IMG/VR virus record: IMGVR_UViG_3300028361_000037
Span: 1 to 52,939 of that record
Strand: one strand, 5' to 3'
Length of the DNA: 52,939 nucleotides
From: a virus
Below, one piece after another: positions 36,345 to 44,700 of this stretch. The notes beneath the pieces were generated by a model. It had not been told where the DNA came from and did not search any database. It worked only from the letters and a program-made list of their open reading frames with translations. Position 1 is the first letter of the stretch, and each line of letters starts with the position of its first letter. A program made the position numbers and the translations under genes.

Positions 36345-37397
36345 TTAAAATTTTATTTTTTCTCTTGCAATTAAGTTCTTAAACGGAACTAAATAATCAG
36401 GATATCTATATTCACCAATTACTATATCTAAACCATCTCTTTTCATAAAAGATAGTACGTTTTTTAATTCTCTACCACTATCATCTAATGTCCCTTCAAT
36501 CAAGGTTTCTAAATTAGCTATTCCTTTATTAGTCATCATTGGAGAACTAAGGTCAACTAATTGTTTATTTATTTCATATACCTTAGTACCTTGAACACCA
36601 TCTGTAATGGAATATAGTAAGTTTTCTAAAGCCAATAAAGGTTTCTTTTTAGTTAAAACTCTTTCATCGCTTAATATCTTAGCCTCAACTAATAACTCTT
36701 CAATAGAGAACTTTCGGTTAGTTATTTCTGGGAATAATTTTATTAGCGTTTTTTCCCCAACACCTTTTATACCTTTAATTGAATCAGAATTGTCGCCAAT
36801 TATTGTTTTCATTAGTACAGCATTGTCTCTATGGTAACAAAAGTACGAAGAAAAATTGTCTATCCCAACGTATTTTTTCAAATCTAAGAAATAAATTTTT
36901 ATTTTTTCCTTAACTAACTGAGCCATATCTCTATCGTTAGTCGCTATGGTTATTTTTTCGTTTTCTTTTTTATTTAAACAATAATAAGCGATAAAGTCAT
37001 CACCCTCTATTATATCATCCTTTAACTGTCTGATATACATTTCATTTAAATATTCCCAAACAACTTCTCTTTGTAATAGTTCGGATTCATCTATTGGTTT
37101 AGTGCCGTTGATGTAATCTTTACCTCTATCACTTTTGTATGGTTTGTATATATCATACCTTAGTTTACCACTGAAATTACCATCCCAGAAGACGTATACT
37201 CTATGATATACGTCTTCTGATAGTAACATCCTTAATATAGTAATAAATTGGTAAATACCGCCTATATGTTGCCCATTATTATTATAACTATTTTTAGCTC
37301 CAAAAAAACTAGTTTTAAACAATGCTGAACCATCTATGAGTAAAGTGTTTTGTATTTTTTTTACTACTTCACCGTTTTTTGGTGGTCTTTTATTCAA
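36345..37397 (-). CDS. rnh: FEN-like 5'-3' exonuclease (T4 RNase H-type)
   Basis: The 350-residue protein has the FEN/5'-exonuclease metal-site pattern: Asp22 in LLIDGSALFKTSFF, Asp in YVFWDGNFSGKLRYD, the cluster IEGDDFIAYY, and ATNDRDMAQL. A helix-three-turn-helix DNA-binding motif follows: GDNSDSIKGIKGVGEKTLIKLF. In T4, RNase H removes RNA primers from lagging-strand fragments. The gene sits between UvsX and the replicative helicase. It contains a perfect 13-bp hairpin in its coding sequence (37186-37219). The N-terminal ~17 residues before the first strand are slightly longer than usual. Confidence 0.88.
   Translation of the reverse strand: MNKRPPKNGEVVKKIQNTLLIDGSALFKTSFFGAKNSYNNNGQHIGGIYQFITILRMLLSEDVYHRVYVFWDGNFSGKLRYDIYKPYKSDRGKDYINGTKPIDESELLQREVVWEYLNEMYIRQLKDDIIEGDDFIAYYCLNKKENEKITIATNDRDMAQLVKEKIKIYFLDLKKYVGIDNFSSYFCYHRDNAVLMKTIIGDNSDSIKGIKGVGEKTLIKLFPEITNRKFSIEELLVEAKILSDERVLTKKKPLLALENLLYSITDGVQGTKVYEINKQLVDLSSPMMTNKGIANLETLIEGTLDDSGRELKNVLSFMKRDGLDIVIGEYRYPDYLVPFKNLIAREKIKF
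37186..37219. repeat. 13-bp perfect hairpin inside the exonuclease gene
   Basis: CAGAAGACGTATA (37186-37198) and TATACGTCTTCTG (37207-37219) are exact reverse complements with an 8-nt loop, within the codons for EDVYHRVYVFW. Confidence 0.85.
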
Positions 37398-37435
37398 AAT
37401 AAATAATTTAAAAATTAATATTCTTTTGTTTTTTT

Positions 37436-38548
37436 TTATTTACTGAAGCTTTCTTCAGGGATAGTTTCTTCCGTAACTTCGAATTCTTCAAAATTAGTAC
37501 CTAACTTAGCATTGATAAAGTCTTTATTAACTTTAACATAATTGTTTTTTTCATCTGGATTTAAAAAACCGTGTGGTGTTGAACAAATAGAACCAGAATA
37601 TTCGATTCCATTTACGTGGTTTTTAACACACTTAATATCAGTTCTGACACCAAAATTATAGCTTTGACCACCACTTACAGCATCTAATTTTTTACTTGAT
37701 GAAGTTGTCATACCACCCATGTGGAAAATTAATCTTACACCGTATTTAAATCCTTCACCACCATTATGCATAACCGTTGGTTGTCCGACCGCATTAGGTC
37801 TTAACCATATTTTTTGAACCGCAACAAATGTGTTTGTGTATAAAGAACTTTCACGTCTTGAAGCTGGTATTCTAAAATTTAATATTGATTCGAATTCTCT
37901 TTTAAGTGCTCCAGCAGTCCATTGATTGTTGTTCGTGTTTGAAACCGCACCTTGATAACAACCTATAGAACCAATTGAATCCCAAAGAAAGACTAAATTG
38001 TATGGTAACTCACCTTTTTCTTGTTTATCTAACAACTCGTTTATTAATTTTGCAACGTCTTCAACAACTGGGATATATCTTTGAGGTGTAGTTTTCATTT
38101 TAGCGTCTTTATAATCAAAGTTTTGATATAATGCTAATAAATCACTACCACCAAAATACATAAAGTCGTCACCATCGTAGTCTAAAATCTCACCCGTTTC
38201 TTCGTCTACTGTTTCATTAAAATTAAAACCAACTAGTCTGGCGTGTTCCCAATTAAAACTACCTTCAGTGTCTATGATTATACAATAGTCACCTATTTTT
38301 TGGGCACCAGCTAACGATTCATAAATTCCAGTTGATTTACCAACGTCTGAAAACCCTCTAAATTGTGATGTATAACCTCTTGGTACTCCTGGTAATCCGA
38401 CAGCGTCATGGAATGCTTTTTTGAAAGGTAACCATGTTAATTCTTTTTCCTTAACTACTTGTTCACCTAACCCAATACTTTTTTTGAAATCTTTGTTACT
38501 AAACCCAACTTTGGTTAATGGTTTCTTTTCTGGATGCTTTTTAATCAT
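37436..38548 (-). CDS. uvsX: UvsX/RecA-like recombinase
   Basis: The 370-residue protein is a RecA-fold strand-exchange protein. Walker A is GFSDVGKST (residues 65-73), IIIDTEGSFNWEHARLVGF carries the catalytic Glu region, and Walker B is NLVFLWDSIGS. Later AGALKREFESILNFRIPASR and KYGVRLIFHMGG fit phage UvsX-type proteins. It polymerises on single-stranded DNA and drives recombination-dependent replication, working with the gp32-like SSB encoded just upstream (38633-39514). No intein is present. A strong terminator separates it from the SSB gene, so it probably has separate or readthrough expression. Confidence 0.92.
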   Translation of the reverse strand: MIKKHPEKKPLTKVGFSNKDFKKSIGLGEQVVKEKELTWLPFKKAFHDAVGLPGVPRGYTSQFRGFSDVGKSTGIYESLAGAQKIGDYCIIIDTEGSFNWEHARLVGFNFNETVDEETGEILDYDGDDFMYFGGSDLLALYQNFDYKDAKMKTTPQRYIPVVEDVAKLINELLDKQEKGELPYNLVFLWDSIGSIGCYQGAVSNTNNNQWTAGALKREFESILNFRIPASRRESSLYTNTFVAVQKIWLRPNAVGQPTVMHNGGEGFKYGVRLIFHMGGMTTSSSKKLDAVSGGQSYNFGVRTDIKCVKNHVNGIEYSGSICSTPHGFLNPDEKNNYVKVNKDFINAKLGTNFEEFEVTEETIPEESFSK

Positions 38549-38581
38549 TTAACTTATTTTTAAAATTTAATTATTTTAGAT

Positions 38582-38610
38582 AAAAAAAGAGGTTATACAC
38601 CTCTTTTTTT
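38582..38610. terminator. Strong bidirectional intrinsic terminator after the SSB gene
   Basis: Seven A, GAGGT, loop TATAC, ACCTC and seven T give a 12-bp stem with T runs on both strands. It lies 23 nt past the SSB stop and insulates it from uvsX. Confidence 0.92.
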
Positions 38611-38632
38611 GTTTTATTTTATTTTAGGTTCA

Positions 38633-39514
38633 CTAAAATGGTAAATCATCATTTTCATCTACATCAACTTTATTTTCTTCTACAGCGGTAGTGGTAAGTT
38701 GCATTTTGTTTTTAACGCTTTCAATACCTGAATTAACATCTTTAGTTTCTTCTACCTTGTCTTTGGTTAAACTGTTTACGAATTTCTTTTCTTCTTTGTC
38801 CCATACAGGAATTCCACCATTTACTATAATTTCTAAATATTCGTAATTTCTTTCAGCGTAAACATCTCTCCAAGTTCTAGTATCATTTACCCACAATTCT
38901 TTAAGTGCTGGGTCTAAAGTTAATGGGGTTGGGTCCAAAGTAGCTATCCCAGATACGATTGCGATGTCTCTTGAGTTTCTAGTGATTGTTAATAATAAAT
39001 CACGACCAGTTTCTTCGTCAGTAATATCTTTTTTAATCGCATTTAAAATACCGATAACTTTATCGTAAACACCATCTTTACTGTAACTGTGATTAAATCT
39101 CCAGAATTTAACTCCATCTGCTTCGTTCTCTCTATCAATTACTTTAACAATATACATTTGTTTTTGGTTGTACTTTTTTGCATATTCTCTATCAGAATCT
39201 TTACCAGTAGCCATCAATGCTTCTCGTGCTTCACAAAATGGACACGCTTCATTATTTTCGGCTTTTAAACATGCAAATGTTTTCCATTCACCATCTACTT
39301 GAACTTTATGTCCAAAAAAATCTTGAAAAGGTGAACCACTTTCCGTAGGGATAATTCTGATTTGTTTTGTGGCTGAGTTTGTTCCTTTTGGGAGATAAGT
39401 TGTAAAGTAGTTGGCTAAATCATAAACCTTTACTTCTTTTTTCTCAAACTTTGGTGAGTTGTTTTTTTCGTACTGTGCTATCATAGCTAGTAATTTGTCT
39501 TGTCCTGTGCTCAT
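38633..39514 (-). CDS. 32: Single-stranded DNA-binding protein (T4 gp32-like)
   Basis: The 293-residue protein has the gp32 zinc site: His in FFGHKVQVDGEWKTFAC, then Cys-x8-Cys-xx-Cys (CLKAENNEACPFC), closely matching the T4 spacing His-12-Cys-9-Cys-2-Cys. The OB-fold core includes MYIVKVIDRENEADGVKFWR. The C-terminus is acidic and ends DENDDLPF, like the protein-docking tip of bacterial SSBs. It coats exposed ssDNA and coordinates UvsX, helicase and polymerase. The gene stands alone between a full Bacteroidota-type promoter (39607-39636) and a strong terminator, as expected for an abundant protein. Confidence 0.93.
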   Translation of the reverse strand: MSTGQDKLLAMIAQYEKNNSPKFEKKEVKVYDLANYFTTYLPKGTNSATKQIRIIPTESGSPFQDFFGHKVQVDGEWKTFACLKAENNEACPFCEAREALMATGKDSDREYAKKYNQKQMYIVKVIDRENEADGVKFWRFNHSYSKDGVYDKVIGILNAIKKDITDEETGRDLLLTITRNSRDIAIVSGIATLDPTPLTLDPALKELWVNDTRTWRDVYAERNYEYLEIIVNGGIPVWDKEEKKFVNSLTKDKVEETKDVNSGIESVKNKMQLTTTAVEENKVDVDENDDLPF

Positions 39515-39606
39515 GTTTTTTTGCTTTATTTGTTATGCTTATGTGTAATTACATATAAATATAATTAATTTTATTTAAAAGTAAATCGTATCGTAATAAT
39601 TACATA

Positions 39607-39636
39607 CAAAGATACTAATAAAAATATTTTTAACAA
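39607..39636 (-). promoter_or_regulatory. Full Bacteroidota-type promoter for the SSB gene
   Basis: The minus strand reads TTG (39636-39634), 19 nt, then TATCTTTG (39614-39607), matching the flavobacterial TTG-N17-23-TAnnTTTG pattern. It leaves a leader of about 90 nt before the ATG at 39514. Confidence 0.7.
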
Positions 39637-39647
39637 CTTTTTTTTAT

Positions 39648-40433
39648 TTAAAATTCGTTATCATCTTCTTCTTCGAATTTATTATCGTCAAAACCAAAAC
39701 TTTTTTTAACGTTTGGTTCACTGTAAGAATAATCTACATCACTTTTTTTAAGAACGTATTCTTTCTTTTTTATTTCTTCATTACCCATAACATCATATGC
39801 TCCTTCTTTATCTTTCCAATAGTCAGTTAATTTCTGGCTGTATGGAAATGAATCTAGTGAACGCATCTCTAGTTTTTCAACTGGTGTTGGGTTTCTTTTT
39901 ATAATTTCTTTTTCTAAATTTTCAATTTTACTTGAAACGGCATCCATTTTAGCAATTCTGTTTTCTAAATCACTTAATTTTGATAACAACATTTCTGAGT
40001 TTTTACTGGCTTCTTCTGCCGCTGATTTAGCTTCTTCTGAGCCTTGAACTAAAGAAGTAACGTCAATCTCTACTTCGTCATCAACTGGTTCTTCCATAGG
40101 TTCTCCTAATTCATCTGGAGTCTCTGGTTCTAACTCTCCTTCTGGTTCCGCTTCTGGTTCTGGGAGTTCTCCAACTGGGGCTTCTGGGTCAGCATCTAAC
40201 CCTAGTTCATCACCAATTTCACCAGCAGCTGCCATATCTATGTCGCTATCAGGTTCATTATCTGTAGGTGGTAAATCCTCATTTGTTTCTTCTTCTTCTT
40301 CAGCTTCGTATAACCCCTCATCGTACTTTGGTTCTTCTTTCCTTTCTTGGTAGAAATCATAACTTTCTAATACTTTAAAACGTTTCAATTCTTCTTTCAG
40401 TAATTCTGGGTTTAGTTTAGTTTTTTTAAACAT
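39648..40433 (-). CDS. Acidic protein with Pro/Glu-rich region and coiled coil (261 aa)
   Basis: I do not recognise a family. After a basic helical start (FKKTKLNPELLKEELKRFKV), residues ~35-125 are extremely acidic and proline-rich (AEEEEETNEDLPPTDNEPDS and PEPEAEPEGELEPE), so probably disordered. Residues ~130-180 have a heptad pattern (MLLSKLSDLENRIAKMD) predicting a coiled coil. The C-terminus is again acidic (EEEDDNEF). Scaffold, prohead-core or DNA-mimic roles would fit such composition but cannot be distinguished. Its ATG overlaps the stop of the 62-residue gene by one base (TAATG). Confidence 0.6.
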   Translation of the reverse strand: MFKKTKLNPELLKEELKRFKVLESYDFYQERKEEPKYDEGLYEAEEEEETNEDLPPTDNEPDSDIDMAAAGEIGDELGLDADPEAPVGELPEPEAEPEGELEPETPDELGEPMEEPVDDEVEIDVTSLVQGSEEAKSAAEEASKNSEMLLSKLSDLENRIAKMDAVSSKIENLEKEIIKRNPTPVEKLEMRSLDSFPYSQKLTDYWKDKEGAYDVMGNEEIKKKEYVLKKSDVDYSYSEPNVKKSFGFDDNKFEEEDDNEF

Positions 40434-40621
40434 TAGTATAATAGTTGTCTTCCGTCTTCTGTAATTATTTTTTTATTTATTCTTTCAACCAAACTTCTAT
40501 CACCTTTGATAATGCAAACACCATCAGGACAATTTGGTTTATATTCATTGGTAGTATCTAAAAATTCGTCTAAATCACTATTTAGTTGTGTTTTTTTGTT
40601 ATTTTGTTTCTTATCTTCCAT
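40433..40621 (-). CDS. Small protein of unknown function (62 aa)
   Basis: The 62-residue protein is polar with a lysine/asparagine-rich start and a CPDGVC motif (two cysteines five apart) in the middle, which could bind metal or form a disulfide. The end reads ITEDGRQLLY. It shares one base with the ATG of the 261-residue gene, so the pair is translationally coupled. No function can be assigned. Confidence 0.5.
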   Translation of the reverse strand: MEDKKQNNKKTQLNSDLDEFLDTTNEYKPNCPDGVCIIKGDRSLVERINKKIITEDGRQLLY

Positions 40622-40670
40622 ATTAAATTAATTTTTTATTTAAATTATTGTTATATATAAATATCTTAAT

Positions 40671-41075
40671 TTAATTAAAAACTCGACTTATACTTAAAAT
40701 TTTAAGTTCTTTATTACTAATTAATATTATTTTATTATTGTATTCACTCCAATTTAATTTTACTGTTTTGTTTTCAATAAAATCATAGGTGTCTGGATAT
40801 TTTTCTTTTATTAAAAGATTTAAACCATTTATTGTGTATAAAACGTTTAATCTTTTATGGATTATGATTGAATTTGGGAACATTTCTTTTATATTTATTG
40901 GTTCATCCTTCAATACGTTTACTCTAAAAGTAAAAATTAGTTTTGAGTCATCATCTATATTTTTAAATATAAAAACTTTATTTTTTTTTATATTAAAATC
41001 ATTTTCTAAATAGTTTAGAAAATAATCGATTTTATTTGGATTTATGAATGATGCTAGTAGGACTGTTTTCTTCAT
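40671..41075 (-). CDS. Unknown protein (134 aa)
   Basis: No family recognised. The protein begins MKKTVLLASFINPNKIDYFL and alternates hydrophobic strands with lysine- and asparagine-rich segments. It has no membrane helix or cysteine motif. Its first 44 nt overlap the end of the 211-residue gene in another frame, so the two are coupled. It is in a group of small unrecognised genes between DNA-replication and tail genes. Confidence 0.5.
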   Translation of the reverse strand: MKKTVLLASFINPNKIDYFLNYLENDFNIKKNKVFIFKNIDDDSKLIFTFRVNVLKDEPINIKEMFPNSIIIHKRLNVLYTINGLNLLIKEKYPDTYDFIENKTVKLNWSEYNNKIILISNKELKILSISRVFN

Positions 41076-41667
41076 TGTTTGTTATTGAAAATAAAAATGG
41101 TGTATAACGAACATTATTTTCAAGTCCAGTTATATTAGTTTTATCCTCTATAAATATGGTATCATCTGTGAAAAACACAGAACTTTTAGCCTTAATTTTA
41201 TTTTTAATCTTAGAAACATTTATACCTACAAATCTCAATAATTTTAAATCTATCCCTAGTATAATATTTTCCGCATATATATAAATCATTTGACCATTTT
41301 GATAGCTTATTTTATTCTCCATATTAAAGAATTTTTTCACTATTTTTTTAATGGTAATGTCTGAAAATTGTATTACGTCTACAAAAACATATGAAATTTT
41401 ATCAAATAATTGTGATACCACTAAATTAACAAACCATCTCAAATCTTCCTCGTATTTATCTCTTCTTTCTGTTTTTTTGAATGTCCAATATAGGTTTTCA
41501 CCCAATTTTCTCTCCAAAATATCAAAATCTGGATAATTATTGTTCACATAATAAAACCCTAAAATTAAAGTGGGTATTCCATGGATGATTTCATCCATGG
41601 AACCCACAATATTAAATGCTTTACTTACATTTACTGAATGTGTTGAGACTATATTTGCTATTTTCAT
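41032..41667 (-). CDS. Unknown protein expressed from a leaderless-type promoter (211 aa)
   Basis: I do not recognise the family. The protein has an alpha/beta look: IANIVSTHSV, GIPTLILGFYYVNN and ISYVFVDVIQF as strands, and a C-terminal IFIEDKTNITGLENN segment. Its ATG lies exactly 5 nt after the TAACTTTG box of a complete Bacteroidota promoter, so its mRNA should start at or next to the start codon. A long hairpin (41570-41607) forms in the first 100 nt of the coding region around an internal ATG. The first gene of a four-gene leftward cluster (41667 to 39648), it is probably expressed early by host RNA polymerase. Confidence 0.55.
   Translation of the reverse strand: MKIANIVSTHSVNVSKAFNIVGSMDEIIHGIPTLILGFYYVNNNYPDFDILERKLGENLYWTFKKTERRDKYEEDLRWFVNLVVSQLFDKISYVFVDVIQFSDITIKKIVKKFFNMENKISYQNGQMIYIYAENIILGIDLKLLRFVGINVSKIKNKIKAKSSVFFTDDTIFIEDKTNITGLENNVRYTPFLFSITNNEENSPTSIIHKSK
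41570..41607. promoter_or_regulatory. Long hairpin near the 5' end of the 211-residue gene
   Basis: CCATGGATGA (41579-41588) and TCATCCATGG (41591-41600) are perfect reverse complements, and GTGGGT/ACCCAC outside them also pair. The stem hides an in-frame internal ATG (Met24). Confidence 0.7.
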
Positions 41668-41671
41668 AAAG

Positions 41672-41703
41672 CAAAGTTACTAAATTATTTTAAATTATGC
41701 AAA
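41672..41703 (-). promoter_or_regulatory. Complete Bacteroidota promoter giving a leaderless mRNA
   Basis: The minus strand reads TTTG (41703-41700), 20 nt, TAACTTTG (41679-41672), then CTTT and ATG at 41667. The -33 box lies inside the last codons of the hub gene (TTTGCA, Phe-Ala). The A of ATG is 5 nt past the box. Confidence 0.75.
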
Positions 41704-44700
41704 TTGGTCCCATCTTTTAATAGCTGAATTATAAATAGCTAATTTTTGATTAAATGTAGGTGTTCCTAAATTAAAATTAGCTTTATCCGCTGGTGACCAC
41801 CATCGATTAATATATGTTGTTACCCAATCATTAGCATTATCACTATTGAATCCTTTACTTCTGACTCTATCAACCATAAATTTTAAGAAACCATCATCAT
41901 CATCAAATACAGCAAACGCTCTTGTTTTACCGCCACTATCAACTCTACAATATTGACCAGTAATCCCAGGTGAACCCCATTTACCACCATCCGTCTGAAC
42001 ACCAGAATAATTAAAACCACCAGCTGATTTGAAGCTAGTTCTTTCTGCATTTTTACTAGCTTCCGCAAACATAATAGCAAAAACAGCCTTACCTAACCCA
42101 ATATCGGATGTTATTAATTTAATTTTATTAACTGTCGTATTATAACCAATTAGTGTAGGTTCTGGGATTGGATTTTGGAATTTAAAATCATATTTTGGTG
42201 ATTTACACCCAATCGCTCCTTCTATACCATTTTGTCTATCACTGGCGTTGATTGTCTTATAATTACACCCAATGTATACCGCTTCTTTTCCATCTTTGCC
42301 TTTAGGGTTTTTAACAAATGGTTTAATTAATTCTTCTTTTATTTCAGACAATGGATTGTCAGAGGCTTTATTGCCTCCAGCACCTGGTATTGGTCTATTC
42401 CTTAACATACAAATAGCTGATTTACCATGATATTCCCAATGCCAGTGTTCTTCACCATTTACTTTACCTAATCCTTGACCATCGTTGGCCCAATATGGTT
42501 GTACGAAACCATATTTGTAAGAATTTCTATATAACCAACCAATTGCTGGGTTTTCTTCAAAATTAAAAAATTTAGCTGGGCTACCAGTGGTGAATTCATT
42601 TCTAAAAATACCTTCCGAACCATTTCGCCTAAACATTTGTAAATCAACAGCAATACCCCAACCATGTGGTGAGTTTTGTTTGGGTCTCACTCTATACATA
42701 GAGGTTATATATGCATGTATAGCGTTATCTCCAGAACCAGAAACTGGTGTGAAATCGTTTTCACTCATCCATTTACCCCAATCAGTTAACATATTAGTTA
42801 ATGGTACAGCAGCCTCAGTAAGCATTCTTTTATCTGGGTCTAATTCAAAACTAATATATTTTATTTTATCTATTTTAGTTAAAGTTATATTATTACTTTC
42901 TATTATTGAATTAAGACTACCATTTTCTATTATTGTTTGGATTATTGGTGCATAACTTCCAGTTTTAAAACTACCAGTTTCACCATCTATAACACCAGTC
43001 CCAGCATTTTCCGTATCTATTGAATCAGTAAGTGACATAAATAAATCATATGCCGTAATCAATGGTGTGTCAGAATATCTAGTCCTTGTACCAGTAAATA
43101 CTGTTGACATATAATTTGGTTTTATATTATGTTTTACTCCTGTAATCATATAAGCACCATGAAACATGGGTATGTTGTCCAATTGAAAATACATCATAGG
43201 TTGAATCATGGCGTTACCCATCATTTCAACTTGTGCTTTGTAACTTCTGACTGAATATACATTAAAAATATTTTGTCCAGCTAAAGACCTATTAGTTTGA
43301 CCACCTTTTTGTGAAATGTCCTCTTGAATTTGTAAAGACTCATCAGTTTCGATAAATTCACTTTGGTCTAATAAAATATCTTTAAATATATTTTGATTTT
43401 GTTGACCATAAGCAACTTTAAACACTGCAACTGGGTCTTCCCCATCTGATATATCGGTAGTGAAATCATTTGGTGCATCGGTAGAAACGTTTCCATCATT
43501 ACACTCAAAATCAAAACTATCATTACCATATTCTGAATTATTAAAATCTAAATGTTTTGATGGTTGTCCAGCATAAACACAAACAAAGTTAGGTCCGCAT
43601 GAACCGTTTGCTATTGCTTCTTCGTAATTTGGGTATGTCCCAAACATGGCTTTAAGGTTTTCAGGGTCTTTGTAGTTCACAAAAGTAGGTAATGCATTGA
43701 AAACAAATTTATTTGAATCCAATAACCCACTAATAGCGTCATATGCAGAAGTGTTAGGTGATTTTATTAAATAGTTATTAACAGGTATAGGGTTGATAAA
43801 TAATTTGTCGCCTATGTCTTGAAATGACCTACTGACAAATCTAAAACTATCAATAAGACTTGGTGTATCACGACCATTATTTTTGGCAAGTTCTAAATCT
43901 ACCTTACTCCTCACACTTCTACTACTACTATCACCACATTGAAAAATTAAATTCTTTGGGTCGGTAGCTCCAGCTAACCATTTATCGTTTATGTTTTTAC
44001 ATGTTGTATATAAAATAAATTTAATTACACTCTCATCTGTTGTCCCAAAAACTTGTTGTTCAATTTTTCTTTTAATTAATGTTGGTGAAAAAGAGTCAAT
44101 TTGTGTTTTTATTTCAGTAATTAGAGCCGATAAATATATGTTAAATGATGCGACAGAAACGGAGTTTATGTATCTGTTATTACCAGAGTCAGTTTCATCC
44201 CTCCATATTTTATAATTATTGTTAACGATAATAACTTCTTGTTTCATAGCATCGATTAATGCCTTAACCCCAGAATTAGTGGCATAGTTACCACCCATTT
44301 CTAAAGCTAAATAATCGTTATCCCGACTAGACACATTCGATTCATTTCTTGGGGGGCCAATAGGTGTCATTATAACATAATTTTTACTTTTAAATTTGTC
44401 ATTTATATAGTTAACAACACTTATCGTGTCGTTTTTTTCATTTACAGCGTTTTTTATGGTATTTAAAAATGAATTAAACTCAGTAGAGTTGCCTGAAAAA
44501 ATTTCTAGTTCATTTTTAAGTTCATTCCAACTTACCTTATCATCAGTTCCATTAACAAAACTGAAAAAAGAGTTTTTAAATTCTTCAATTACTTGAATAG
44601 GTAATCTTCTAAAGAGAGAATCTTTATCAATGTTTACGTAATCTTTACCTAACGATAGACCCCATTCTAGCCACTGTAACAACTCGTCCCTATCATGGTT

